The notes beneath the pieces are model-generated. The model saw only the letters and a program-made list of their open reading frames with translations. It was not told where the DNA came from and did not search any database. The position numbers and the translations under genes were made by a program. A stretch of 21,339 nt of DNA from Verrucomicrobia bacterium UBA2970 (GTDB lineage Bacteria > Verrucomicrobiota > Verrucomicrobiia > Limisphaerales > AAA164-E04), in the NCBI GenBank assembly GCA_002348345.1, contig DEAY01000479.1:1-21339 (forward strand), written 5' to 3'. This document shows positions 1 to 6,401 of this stretch, piece after piece; position 1 is the first letter of the stretch, and each line of letters opens with the position of its first letter.

Positions 1-132
1 GCCGCCCTGACCGCCTCGGAAACCGCCGCCGCCCTGGCCGCTAGTTGTCGCTCCTCCTCGTTCTCCGCCGCCAGCACCGCCCGAAGGTGCCGAAGGATTA
101 TTGCCGCTGGTCTTATTAGCTTCGTCTGCCAC
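1..132 (-). CDS. rpsE: Ribosomal protein S5, N-terminal part (cut by window edge)
   Basis: Only the first 44 codons are present. They read from a GTG start (130-132) off the left edge without a stop. An AAGGA Shine-Dalgarno (139-143) lies 6 bases upstream, which supports this start. The visible peptide begins VADEANKTSG and soon becomes Gly/Ser/Arg-rich (GGAGGGERGG, then GGGGFRGGQGG). No S5 core domain is reached, so the identification rests on position directly after rplR, the invariant L18-S5 order of spc operons, and on my recollection that PVC bacteria extend S5 with a disordered Gly-rich segment. S5 is a small-subunit protein near the decoding centre and mRNA entry that affects translational accuracy. 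The extension is probably disordered. It could in principle be another Gly-rich protein, but synteny makes that unlikely. Confidence 0.8.
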   Translation of the reverse strand, partial: MADEANKTSGNNPSAPSGGAGGGERGGATTSGQGGGGFRGGQGG

Positions 133-149
133 GAGAAATCCTTAACCGT

Positions 150-515
150 CTAAAATTCTAAGCCGCCCGCTCTTGCTGCCTCTGCCAGGGCCTTTATTTT
201 TCCATGATAGCGAGACCCACTCCGATCGAAAACAACCCTTGAAATCCCCTTTTCTTTCGCCGCCGTTGCGGCCATACCGCCCAGGGTTTCCGCACCTTTC
301 ACATTGGCATCGAGGTTTTCCTTACTCTTCGCCCGGTGGCTCAGAGAAGATACCGCAGCCAACGTGACTCCTCGAGAATCATCAATAAACTGAATGTACG
401 CGTTTCGCTCCGTAAATCGAACACTCATCCGAGGCCTCTCCTCCGTTCCGATAATCTTCTTTCGGATTCGAAAGCGGCGCCGACGCAACAATCCCAATCG
501 TTTCTCCGTTTTCAT
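150..515 (-). CDS. rplR: 50S ribosomal protein L18
   Basis: This 121-residue protein has the usual length for bacterial L18, which binds 5S rRNA together with L5 and helps anchor it in the central protuberance. The N-terminus is strongly basic (RRRRFRIRKKI), as expected of the rRNA-binding tail. It is followed by the family pattern ERPRMSVRFTERNAYIQFIDD, of which the ERPRxSVxxTxRNxYxQxIDD skeleton is diagnostic. The C-terminus carries the conserved VVFDRSGSRYHGKIKALAEAAR segment in slightly diverged form (usually FDRGGxxYHGRVKALAEAAREAGLxF). It ends in GLEF. An AGGA lies almost touching the ATG, so the ribosome site is poor. The gene sits 39 bases after rplF and 17 before rpsE. Confidence 0.97.
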   Translation of the reverse strand: MKTEKRLGLLRRRRFRIRKKIIGTEERPRMSVRFTERNAYIQFIDDSRGVTLAAVSSLSHRAKSKENLDANVKGAETLGGMAATAAKEKGISRVVFDRSGSRYHGKIKALAEAARAGGLEF

Positions 516-554
516 TCCTGGATCAGCAAAAAGTAATCTCTCAACAAGCCCGCC

Positions 555-1091
555 CTATTGGACAGTCTTTCCTTCCTTCCGGACGACTCGCTCATCTTTA
601 TATCTCACACCCTTACCTTTGTAGGGTTCTGGCGGATAGAAACCTCGTATCTCGGCCGCGACCCGCCCTACAACTTGCTTGTCAACACCTTCAATCTTGA
701 TGTTCACCCCTTCGGCCACCGTGACCTTGACTTCTTTCGGCAATTCGTAGTGGATGACGTGGGAGTAACCCAGGTTAAGGTCGATCACGCTCCCCTTGAC
801 AGCTGCCTTGAATCCAACCCCTTGGATCTCGAGTTCCTTCGCAAAACCCTGAGACACACCAACCACCATGTTGTTCACCAAGGCTCGGGCTAATCCATGC
901 TGAGCTTTCGCATCCTTATCGTCACCATCTCGCTTGATGATCACCTGATTTTCCAGGACCTCACCACTCGTTCGGCCGGGAAGCTCCCAATCCAACTTTC
1001 CTTTCGGTCCTTCGACAGCGATCACCCGTCCATTGAGAGAGACCTTTACCTTCTCAGGAACAGGAACCGGGGTTTTTCCAATTCTTGACAT
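555..1091 (-). CDS. rplF: 50S ribosomal protein L6
   Basis: At 178 residues this is a full-length L6, a two-domain protein near the sarcin-ricin loop and the factor-binding site of the large subunit. The N-terminus MSRIGKTPVPVPEKV is the family signature. The C-terminal repeat holds the conserved VGRVAAEIRGFYPPEPYKGK and GVRYKDERVVRKEGK, the rRNA-contact region. The ATG at 1091 is preceded by GGGTTAAGGT, giving a Shine-Dalgarno-like stretch just after the rpsH stop. Spacing to rpsH is 10 bases, so translation of the two is probably coupled. The E. coli form has RPPEPYKGKG at the same place, so the protein shows no loss of key residues. Nothing unusual is seen. Confidence 0.98.
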   Translation of the reverse strand: MSRIGKTPVPVPEKVKVSLNGRVIAVEGPKGKLDWELPGRTSGEVLENQVIIKRDGDDKDAKAQHGLARALVNNMVVGVSQGFAKELEIQGVGFKAAVKGSVIDLNLGYSHVIHYELPKEVKVTVAEGVNIKIEGVDKQVVGRVAAEIRGFYPPEPYKGKGVRYKDERVVRKEGKTVQ

Positions 1092-1101
1092 ACCTTAACC
1101 C

Positions 1102-1485
1102 TTACCAGACGTGGCAGAGCACTTCGCCACCAACATTCTGTTTCTTCGCATCTCGCCCGGTCATCACTCCCCGCGATGTCGAGAGGATCGAGATCCCCAT
1201 CCCACCCAGGACACTCGGCACTTCATCCGCACCGACAAAATGGCGGAGGCCGGGGCGGCTCACTCGTTTGATTCCCGCAATCACCCCACGGCGTCCCTTA
1301 TATTTCAGGGTCATGTTGATCGTCTTCTTGACTTCGCCGGAAACTTGGAACTCCGAAATATACCCTTCGCGCTTCAGCATCTCCAGCATTCCAACCTTCA
1401 ACCTGGAATGAGGCACCGAAACCTTCGGTAGCAAAGCCGAACTGGCATTGCGGATACTTGTCAACATGTCACCAATGGGATCCAT
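1102..1485 (-). CDS. rpsH: 30S ribosomal protein S8
   Basis: This 127-residue protein has the standard S8 N-terminus MDPIGDMLTSIRNA and the C-terminal RNA-binding motif region STSRGVMTGRDAKKQNVGGE, followed by VLCHVW. S8 is a primary binder of helix 21 of 16S rRNA. In E. coli it is also the autogenous repressor of the spc operon, binding the mRNA at the start of rplE; I did not find a convincing copy of that helix-21 mimic here and cannot fold the RNA. The usual C-terminus is GEVLCYVW; here Tyr is His, a mild change. The start lies 6 bases after the rpsN stop without a clear Shine-Dalgarno, which suggests coupling. Confidence 0.98.
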   Translation of the reverse strand: MDPIGDMLTSIRNASSALLPKVSVPHSRLKVGMLEMLKREGYISEFQVSGEVKKTINMTLKYKGRRGVIAGIKRVSRPGLRHFVGADEVPSVLGGMGISILSTSRGVMTGRDAKKQNVGGEVLCHVW

Positions 1486-1491
1486 AAGGCT

Positions 1492-1761
1492 CTACCAACT
1501 CGCTTTCGTTACGCCCGGAATCAATCCGGCTAATGCCATTTCCCGGAAGGTTAACCGAGAACAACCAAATTTTCGAAAATAGCCATGCCGACGACCGCTG
1601 ATATTACACCGATTGACCACCCGGGTCGGACTCGCGTTTCGAGGCAGTTGGTTCAACCCCTCGTAGTCACGGGCAGCCCGCAGTTCAGCCCGCTTCTCGG
1701 CGTACTTCTTTACGACCGCCGCTTTCTTCTTGTTTCGTTCAATCCACGCTTTCTTCGCCAT
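1492..1761 (-). CDS. rpsN: 30S ribosomal protein S14, long zinc-independent type
   Basis: At 89 residues this is the long (C-minus type) form of S14 rather than the 61-residue zinc-ribbon form. It has the N-terminus MAKKAWIERNKKK and the core RCNISGRRHGYFRKFGCSR, ending LAGLIPGVTKASW. Only two cysteines are present (in NRCNIS and FGCSR), one from each half of the CxxC...CxxC ribbon of the zinc form, so no zinc site can form. S14 assembles late into the 30S head next to S3 and S10. The start is well supported by GGGAGGT four bases upstream. The gene lies 12 bases after rplE and 6 before rpsH. Confidence 0.97.
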   Translation of the reverse strand: MAKKAWIERNKKKAAVVKKYAEKRAELRAARDYEGLNQLPRNASPTRVVNRCNISGRRHGYFRKFGCSRLTFREMALAGLIPGVTKASW

Positions 1762-1773
1762 ACCGACCTCCCA

Positions 1774-2310
1774 TTACGCAAAGGGCATTCCCATCAGTTT
1801 CAATAATCTTCGAGCCTCGTCATCGGTCTGGGCCGAGGTGACAATGGTGATATCCATCCCCTGGGTCCGTTTGACTTTATCCAAGTCAATCTCCGGGAAA
1901 ATCGATTGATCAGAAATCCCCAAGGAATAGTTGCCCCGGCCGTCGAAGGCCTTACTCGAAATCCCACGAAAGTCGCGAATCCGTGGCAGGGCTGCTGTCA
2001 CCAGTCGATCGAAGAATTCATACATGACTTCCCGCCGCAAGGTCACCCGGCAACCAATCGCTTGGCCGGCGCGCAGCTTGAAATTTGACACGCTCTTCTT
2101 CGCCCGACAAAGAACCGGTTTTCGACCGGTAATCAGGGTAAGATCATTGGAAGCATCCTCCAAAGCACCCTTCTCCAGCGTCGTACTGACCCCCATGTTC
2201 ACCACGATCTTCTCGATGCGAGGATACTGATGGACATTTTGGTAAGTGCCATCGGCCTTCAATTCCGGCACGACACTATCGATATATTTCTGATAAAGTC
2301 TCGGCTTCAT
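1774..2310 (-). CDS. rplE: 50S ribosomal protein L5
   Basis: This 178-residue protein matches L5, which binds 5S rRNA and contacts the P-site tRNA from the central protuberance. Diagnostic segments are MKPRLYQKY at the N-terminus, YPRIEKIVVNMGV, TGRKPVLCRAKKSVSNFKLR, AIGCRVTLRREVMYEFFDRL and RIRDFRGISSKAFDGRGNYS; the last contains the conserved RDFRG and GRGNY motifs. The C-terminal part has the expected GMDITIVTSAQTDDEARRLL. The start lies 6 bases after the rplX stop, with GTTGGG adjacent. In E. coli the S8 repressor site overlaps the start of this gene; whether this genome keeps it cannot be judged by eye. Confidence 0.98.
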   Translation of the reverse strand: MKPRLYQKYIDSVVPELKADGTYQNVHQYPRIEKIVVNMGVSTTLEKGALEDASNDLTLITGRKPVLCRAKKSVSNFKLRAGQAIGCRVTLRREVMYEFFDRLVTAALPRIRDFRGISSKAFDGRGNYSLGISDQSIFPEIDLDKVKRTQGMDITIVTSAQTDDEARRLLKLMGMPFA

Positions 2311-2316
2311 CCCAAC

Positions 2317-2586
2317 TTATTCACTCTGCTCGCGCTTCGCCGCCCGAGCGTCAAACCTTTCCGCCAACATTACGTTCGACACGTGAATCGTGCCCTCTCG
2401 CTCCAAAATCGCGCCTTCAGGATATTGTTGATTCTTACGAACGTGTTTCTTAATCAAATTAATCCCCTCGACGATGACGCGCTCCTTCTTCGGCAGGACC
2501 GCAATGATCTTCCCTCGCTTGCCCTTCTCCGTTCCAGCAAGCACGACCACCTCGTCGCCACTTTTCACATGCAGATTCGTTGGCAT
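2317..2586 (-). CDS. rplX: 50S ribosomal protein L24
   Basis: L24 is one of the two assembly-initiator proteins of the 50S subunit and binds the 5' end of 23S rRNA. The 89-residue product begins MPTNLHVKSGDEVVVLAGTE and holds the KOW motif (GDEVVVLAGTEKGKRGKI), followed by VIVEGINLIKKHVRKNQQYP and a basic tail. An open frame continues upstream to 2655, but those 23 codons overlap the end of rplN and read as non-family sequence. I therefore place the start at the ATG 2584-2586, four bases after the rplN stop, which is the usual arrangement. The upstream CGGAAG lies inside the rplN end, so translation is probably coupled. The product is slightly shorter than the roughly 100-residue norm. Confidence 0.96.
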   Translation of the reverse strand: MPTNLHVKSGDEVVVLAGTEKGKRGKIIAVLPKKERVIVEGINLIKKHVRKNQQYPEGAILEREGTIHVSNVMLAERFDARAAKREQSE

Positions 2587-2590
2587 AGAC

Positions 2591-2956
2591 TCAAATGACT
2601 TCCGGTGCCAGAGACACAATCTTGGTAAACTTCTTTTCGCGAAGCTCGCGGGCAACCGGTCCGAAAATGCGCGTACCCCGAGGATTCTTATCCTTGTCGA
2701 TGATCACCACCGCGTTTGAATCGAAACGAAGATAGGATCCATCGTTCCGGCGAATCGTGGATCGCGTTCGGACGACCACCGCATTGACGACATCCCCCTT
2801 CTTTACCGAGCCATCCGGCGTCGCCTCCTTAATGTGCGCCTTGATGATATCACCAACTCGAGCCACTCGTTGTCCCTGTCCGAGGACACCAATGGCCGCA
2901 GCCTTCTTGGCTCCGGTGTTATCCGCCACATTCAATAAACTTCGTAACTGAAGCAT
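2591..2956 (-). CDS. rplN: 50S ribosomal protein L14
   Basis: The 121-residue product is a complete L14, which contacts 23S rRNA and forms an intersubunit bridge with 16S rRNA helix 14. It is also the docking site of the silencing factor RsfS in other bacteria. Family segments are LLNVADNTGAKK, VGDIIKAHIKEATPDGSVKK, GDVVNAVVVRTRSTIRRNDG, RFDSNAVVIIDKDKNPRGTR and IFGPVARELREKKFTKIVSL. E. coli has the same DNSGA, RxDGS, FDxNAxV and GTRIFGPV landmarks. An AAAGGG lies nine bases before the ATG. The stop is separated from rplX by four bases. Confidence 0.98.
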   Translation of the reverse strand: MLQLRSLLNVADNTGAKKAAAIGVLGQGQRVARVGDIIKAHIKEATPDGSVKKGDVVNAVVVRTRSTIRRNDGSYLRFDSNAVVIIDKDKNPRGTRIFGPVARELREKKFTKIVSLAPEVI

Positions 2957-2980
2957 CTTACTAGGCCCTTTCTAATAAAC

Positions 2981-3256
2981 TCAAGCCGCCGACTTGGAGG
3001 CAAGCACCTCGACCAATCGCCAGGTCTTCTTCTTTGATAACGGACGAGTTTCTAGGATCCGCACCTGATCACCCACCTTCGCTTGTTCCTTTGCATCATG
3101 GGCGTAACACTTGCTGAAGACCGTCACCACTTTCTTGTAGCGTGGATGGTGAATCCGGCGCCGGACTCTCACCACGATGGTTCGATTCATCCCGTCTGAT
3201 ATGACCTCTCCCACCCGTTCTTTGCGGTGTCCTCGTTTTGCGGTCGACTCTGACAT
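2981..3256 (-). CDS. rpsQ: 30S ribosomal protein S17
   Basis: S17 is an early-binding OB-fold protein of the 30S body. The 91-residue product carries the family pattern RVGEVISDGMNRTIVVRVRR, then HPRYKKVVTVFSKCYAHDAK and the signature VGDQVRILETRPLSKKKTWR, ending LVEVLASKSAA. The motif GDxVxIxExRPLSKxKxWRL is diagnostic. The first ten residues are a short basic and polar extension. GGAGG and AAGGG precede the ATG at suitable distance, and the gap to rpmC is only 6 bases, so the two genes share translation signals. Confidence 0.98.
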   Translation of the reverse strand: MSESTAKRGHRKERVGEVISDGMNRTIVVRVRRRIHHPRYKKVVTVFSKCYAHDAKEQAKVGDQVRILETRPLSKKKTWRLVEVLASKSAA

Positions 3257-3262
3257 AATCCC

Positions 3263-3475
3263 TTAACCCTCCTTCTGCAGTTGCCCTTTGAGAATCGAGA
3301 TCTGGGTTTCGATTCGTGCAATATCACGCCTCAACTCCCGAAGGCGAGAGGGCTTCTCCAACTGGCTACTCGCTTTTTGAAGCCTCAAGTTAAATAGCTC
3401 CTGTCGGGCATCCCGATTCTTGGCGCTCAATTCCGCCGAAGAAAGGTCCCGCAAATCTGACATCTTGAGTGGCAT
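3263..3475 (-). CDS. rpmC: 50S ribosomal protein L29
   Basis: This short basic protein of 70 residues is L29, a three-helix protein beside the polypeptide exit tunnel and part of the platform used by the signal recognition particle and trigger factor. The recognisable parts are MSDLRDLSSAELSAKNRDAR, QELFNLRLQKASSQLEKPSR and LRELRRDIARIETQISILKG. The RxExFNLRxQxAxxQLExPxRxxxxRRxIARxxT pattern is diagnostic. Two in-frame starts are possible. The ATG at 3475 lies 5 bases after the rplP stop; the ATG at 3463 would give the more usual MSDLRDLS beginning but has no better ribosome site. I keep the first because it needs no assumption. Confidence 0.95.
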   Translation of the reverse strand: MPLKMSDLRDLSSAELSAKNRDARQELFNLRLQKASSQLEKPSRLRELRRDIARIETQISILKGQLQKEG

Positions 3476-3480
3476 AATAC

Positions 3481-3900
3481 TTAACTCAGCTTGTGGCGTG
3501 CGATGAACTTGGTCCGAATCGGAAGCTTTGCGGCAGCCAGGCGAAATGACTCGCGCGCCAGATTCTCCGAGACGCCGTCTATTTCAAACAGAATCCGAGC
3601 CGGTTTAATCACCGCAACCCATCCTTCCACGCCGGCCTTCCCTTTGCCCATTCGCGTCTCCAACGGCTTCTTGGTGTAACTCTTGTCCGGAAAGACCCGG
3701 ATCCACACCTTGCCACGCCGTTTCATGTGGCGGGTAATGGCGATACGAGCGGCTTCAATCTGTTTGTTGTTCAACCAACAGCGACCCAGCGCCTGCAGAC
3801 CAAATTCGCCGAAGGCCACCGATTCGCCCCGGCGTGCCAGGCCCGATCGATTGCCCCGATGCATCTTTCGATGCTTAACCCTTGCTGGCATTAATGGCAT
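3481..3900 (-). CDS. rplP: 50S ribosomal protein L16
   Basis: L16 sits at the A-site side of the central protuberance and is needed for positioning aminoacyl-tRNA. The 139-residue product holds VKHRKMHRGNRSG near the N-terminus, FGEFGLQALGRCWLNNKQIE, AARIAITRHMKRRGKVWIRV, FPDKSYTKKPLETRMGKGK and ARESFRLAAAKLPIRTKFI. Arg83 in TRMGKGK corresponds to E. coli Arg81, the residue hydroxylated by RoxA in some bacteria. The start at 3900 is supported by GGAGGA six bases upstream; a second Met at codon 4 has no such site. The 32-base gap to rpsC is one of the larger gaps in this part of the operon. Confidence 0.98.
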   Translation of the reverse strand: MPLMPARVKHRKMHRGNRSGLARRGESVAFGEFGLQALGRCWLNNKQIEAARIAITRHMKRRGKVWIRVFPDKSYTKKPLETRMGKGKAGVEGWVAVIKPARILFEIDGVSENLARESFRLAAAKLPIRTKFIARHKLS

Positions 3901-3932
3901 AACTCGTCCTCCGCTCTCTTCTTAAATCTCGA

Positions 3933-4607
3933 CTACCCTAGAAACGACGAACCGGTTGCCGGCCGAGCTTCAGGGGTCGACAAATCAATCTCACCCTTAC
4001 AAATCCAACACTTAACTCCCAGGACCCCTTGAAGGGTCTTGGCCTCCGAAAAACCGTAATCGATATTCGCCCGCAACGTGTGAAGCGGCACACTGCCCTC
4101 CAGATAGGATTCCACCCGCGCCAACTCAGACCCCCCAAGACGTCCAGCGCATCGGATCTTGATGCCGTCCGCCCCAAAATCCATGGCGGTTTGCACCGCC
4201 TTTTTCATGGCCCGGCGGAACGAGATCCGGCGCTCCAACTGCAGGCAAACATTGTCCGCCACCAGCTGAGCATCGATCTCCGGATTCTTGACTTCATGGA
4301 TATCAACGTAAACTTCCTTGCCCGTCAGCAGAGAGATCTCTTCTTTCAACTTGTCGATCTCCGCCCCCTTGCGACCGATCACAACACCCGGTCGGGCCGT
4401 GTAGATGGTCACCCGGCAACGCGTAGCCGCACGCTCAATCTGAATTTTGGGCACGGATGCCGATTCGAGTTTCGACTTCAGGATCTTACGAATATGGAAA
4501 TCTTCCGAGAGCAATCCACCGAAGTCCCTCTTGTCGGCGTACCACTTTGATCGCCAATCTCGATTGACCGCGATCCTGAGTCCAATTGGATTTGTCTTCT
4601 GTCCCAT
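3933..4607 (-). CDS. rpsC: 30S ribosomal protein S3
   Basis: S3 lines the mRNA entry channel and contributes to helicase activity. The 224-residue product starts MGQKTNPIGLRIAVNRDWRS, the family hallmark. It has a type II KH domain with the GxxG loop GRKG at residues 78-81 (RPGVVIGRKGAEIDKL), and the C-terminal domain contains AMKKAVQTAMDFGADGIKIR, CAGRLGGSELARVESYLEGS and VPLHTLRANIDYGFSEA. The tail after GVKCWICKGEI is short, as in bacteria with 215 to 235-residue S3. An AGGT is eight bases before the ATG, overlapping the end of rplV. No key residue is missing. Confidence 0.98.
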   Translation of the reverse strand: MGQKTNPIGLRIAVNRDWRSKWYADKRDFGGLLSEDFHIRKILKSKLESASVPKIQIERAATRCRVTIYTARPGVVIGRKGAEIDKLKEEISLLTGKEVYVDIHEVKNPEIDAQLVADNVCLQLERRISFRRAMKKAVQTAMDFGADGIKIRCAGRLGGSELARVESYLEGSVPLHTLRANIDYGFSEAKTLQGVLGVKCWICKGEIDLSTPEARPATGSSFLG

Positions 4608-4616
4608 CGTAATTAC

Positions 4617-4949
4617 CTATAAGTCAGAAACCACAATCTTGACGTGGCAACTCCGTTTCCTGATTGGTCCAGCGGACCCTCGCGCCTTGGGCACAAACCG
4701 TTTCAGAGACCGAGCCTGACCAGCCACGGCTTCCCGAACCACCAGGGACTCTGGCTTCAAGTTGTTATTGTTCTCGGCATTCGCGATCGCCGATTTCAGC
4801 GTCTTCTGAACCACCTTCGCAGCTTTGCGCGGCACCGCACCCAATATGGCCACCGCCTGGAGCGCATTCATTCCCTGAATTTGCCGCACCACCTCGCGCA
4901 TCTTCTGAGCGGACATTCGAACATTTCGAGTAATCGCCTGAACTTCCAT
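4617..4949 (-). CDS. rplV: 50S ribosomal protein L22
   Basis: L22 extends a beta-hairpin into the exit tunnel, where with L4 it forms the constriction that senses nascent peptides and contacts macrolides. The 110-residue product shows ITRNVRMSAQKMREVVRQIQ, AVPRKAAKVVQKTLKSAIAN, AENNNNLKPESLVVREAVAG and the hairpin segment FVPKARGSAGPIRKRSCHVK, ending IVVSDL. The hairpin is of normal length, without the deletions or duplications linked to macrolide resistance in other bacteria. The start follows the rpsS stop by two bases with no Shine-Dalgarno of its own, so translational coupling is likely. Confidence 0.98.
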   Translation of the reverse strand: MEVQAITRNVRMSAQKMREVVRQIQGMNALQAVAILGAVPRKAAKVVQKTLKSAIANAENNNNLKPESLVVREAVAGQARSLKRFVPKARGSAGPIRKRSCHVKIVVSDL

Positions 4950-4951
4950 GA

Positions 4952-5230
4952 TTACTTGGTTACTTTAGCGGTGTGAGAACCGTGCCGGCGGAAGGCCCGC
5001 GTCGGCGAAAACTCACCCAATCGGTGCCCCACCATATTCTCTGTCACAAAAACCGAGTTGAACACCTTCCCGTTGTGAACGCTAAAGGTGTGGCCGACGA
5101 AATCCGGAGTGATCATTGAGCGACGAGACCACGTCTTGATAGGCTTCTTCTGCCCTGACTCGTTCATCTTGCTGATTTTCTTGAGCAGATGCCCATCAAC
5201 AAACGGTCCCTTTTTAATCGAACGTCCCAT
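4952..5230 (-). CDS. rpsS: 30S ribosomal protein S19
   Basis: S19 lies in the 30S head and forms part of the bridges to the large subunit and contacts to A-site tRNA. The 92-residue product reads MGRSIKKGPFVDGHLLKKI at the start, then KTWSRRSMITPDFVGHTFSV, HNGKVFNSVFVTENMVGHRL and GEFSPTRAFRRHGSHTAK. The motifs SRRSxIxPxFVGHTxxVHNG and GHxLGEFxxTRxFxxH are diagnostic. The Shine-Dalgarno TAGGA overlaps the stop codon of rplB seven bases upstream, a clear sign of coupled translation. Confidence 0.98.
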   Translation of the reverse strand: MGRSIKKGPFVDGHLLKKISKMNESGQKKPIKTWSRRSMITPDFVGHTFSVHNGKVFNSVFVTENMVGHRLGEFSPTRAFRRHGSHTAKVTK

Positions 5231-5237
5231 AATCGTC

Positions 5238-6092
5238 CTACTTGCGTTTCATCGGTCGACCATCCCGCCGAACCAGAATGAATCGATTCGAATTCTTGTG
5301 TTTGTTACGAGTCTTGTACCCCTTGGCCAACAAGCCCCAGGGTGAAACCAAGTGCTGCCGTCCACCGCCACTCTTCGACTGCCCCTGTCCGCCGCCGTTT
5401 GGATGATCCACCGGGTTTCGTGACACCCCACGAGTCAGAGGCCGCCGGCCCATGTGCCGTGCTCGTCCGGCCTTTCCCAGCATGACGTTCTCATGCTGGC
5501 TGTTCCCAACGGCACCCATCGTAGCCTGGCATTTTCCGTGAAAACGACGAATTTCCCCGGAAGGGAGTTTGACTTGAGCATACCCAGAATCGAAGGACAT
5601 GAGCGTTGCAAAAGAACCGGCGGTTCTGACAATCTGCCCCCCGCCCCCAGGAACAAGCTCCAAGCTGTGGATCGCGGAACTGACCGGGATCTCAGCCAAC
5701 GGCAACGCGCACCCCACTTGTTTCGGAGCACCGGGACCACTCATGATCTTGTCGTCCACCTTCAGCCCGTCTGGAGCAATGATGTAGCGCTTTTCCCCGT
5801 CGGCGTAGGTCACTAAGGCGAGCCGAGCGGACCGGATCGGATCATACTCGATCGCCGTCACCGTCGCCTCGACTCCGTGTTTCCGTCGACGAAAATCTAC
5901 ATTTCTAATCTTTTGCTTGTGACCTCCACCGATGGCCCGAGCGGTGATCCGACCATAACAATTCCGACCGCCGGACTTCTTCTTGGTCTTGGTCAACCGC
6001 TTCTCCGGCTTCTTCTTCGTGATGTCCGCGAAAGAAGCCACCGTCAGAAACCGACGGGCCGGCGTTAATGGTTTGAATGTCTTTACAGCCAT
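5238..6092 (-). CDS. rplB: 50S ribosomal protein L2
   Basis: L2 is a primary 23S-binding protein needed for subunit association and peptidyl transferase centre integrity. The product of 284 residues is a little longer than the 273 of E. coli, with a Lys-rich insert near residues 26-40 (TKKKPEKRLTKTKKKSGG). Conserved parts are GRNCYGRITARAIGGGHKQK, RNVDFRRRK, ELVPGGGGQIVRTAGSFATL, HGKCQATMGAVGNSQHENV and RHMGRRPLTRGVSRNPVDHP. His230 (with Met counted) equals the functionally important E. coli His229. Two residues on, the usual His is Asn232 (HPNGGGQG instead of HPHGGGEG), and a Gly-rich SKSGGGRQHLVSPWG follows. GGGAG lies seven bases before the ATG. The preceding rplW ends in two tandem TAG codons. 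Confidence 0.98.
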   Translation of the reverse strand: MAVKTFKPLTPARRFLTVASFADITKKKPEKRLTKTKKKSGGRNCYGRITARAIGGGHKQKIRNVDFRRRKHGVEATVTAIEYDPIRSARLALVTYADGEKRYIIAPDGLKVDDKIMSGPGAPKQVGCALPLAEIPVSSAIHSLELVPGGGGQIVRTAGSFATLMSFDSGYAQVKLPSGEIRRFHGKCQATMGAVGNSQHENVMLGKAGRARHMGRRPLTRGVSRNPVDHPNGGGQGQSKSGGGRQHLVSPWGLLAKGYKTRNKHKNSNRFILVRRDGRPMKRK

Positions 6093-6116
6093 TGCTCTCT
6101 CCCTTCCCCTCGACTA

Positions 6117-6398
6117 CTATGTGAGTTCAATCTTGTCACCCTCCTTGAGGGTAACAATGGCCTTCTTCCAATCGGGAGATTTACCCGCCTGGTATGTGCG
6201 CTGTCGCCGTGCCTTCCCACGAACATTGATCGTGTTCACGCTCGTGACCTTCACCTTGAAAAGCTCCTCAATGGCCTGACGAATCTGAACCTTATTCGCC
6301 CGTTTGTCGGTCACCACGGTGTATTGGTTATGCTCGTCGGAGAGCAACGCCCCTTTTTCAGTGATCCGAACCGTCTTGATGACATCAAAAGCGTTCAT
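6117..6398 (-). CDS. rplW: 50S ribosomal protein L23
   Basis: L23 borders the exit tunnel and is the main docking site for trigger factor and the signal recognition particle. The 93-residue product has the pattern DVIKTVRITEKGALLSDEHN, QYTVVTDKRANKVQIRQAIE, ELFKVKVTSVNTINVRGKAR and a C-terminal DWKKAIVTLKEGDKIEL. The core ANKxxIKxAVExxFxVKVxxVNT motif is recognisable with Gln replacing one Lys. The trigger-factor contact Glu in the VE(x)LF segment appears as IEELF. The stop TAG (6117-6119) is followed at once by a second in-frame TAG (6114-6116). The start is 3 bases after rplD. Confidence 0.97.
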   Translation of the reverse strand: MNAFDVIKTVRITEKGALLSDEHNQYTVVTDKRANKVQIRQAIEELFKVKVTSVNTINVRGKARRQRTYQAGKSPDWKKAIVTLKEGDKIELT

Positions 6399-6401
6399 TG
6401 G

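Noticed and set aside
2587..2655. An upstream extension of L24 by 23 residues
   Set aside because: It overlaps the end of rplN in another frame and reads as non-family sequence; the internal ATG gives a normal L24.
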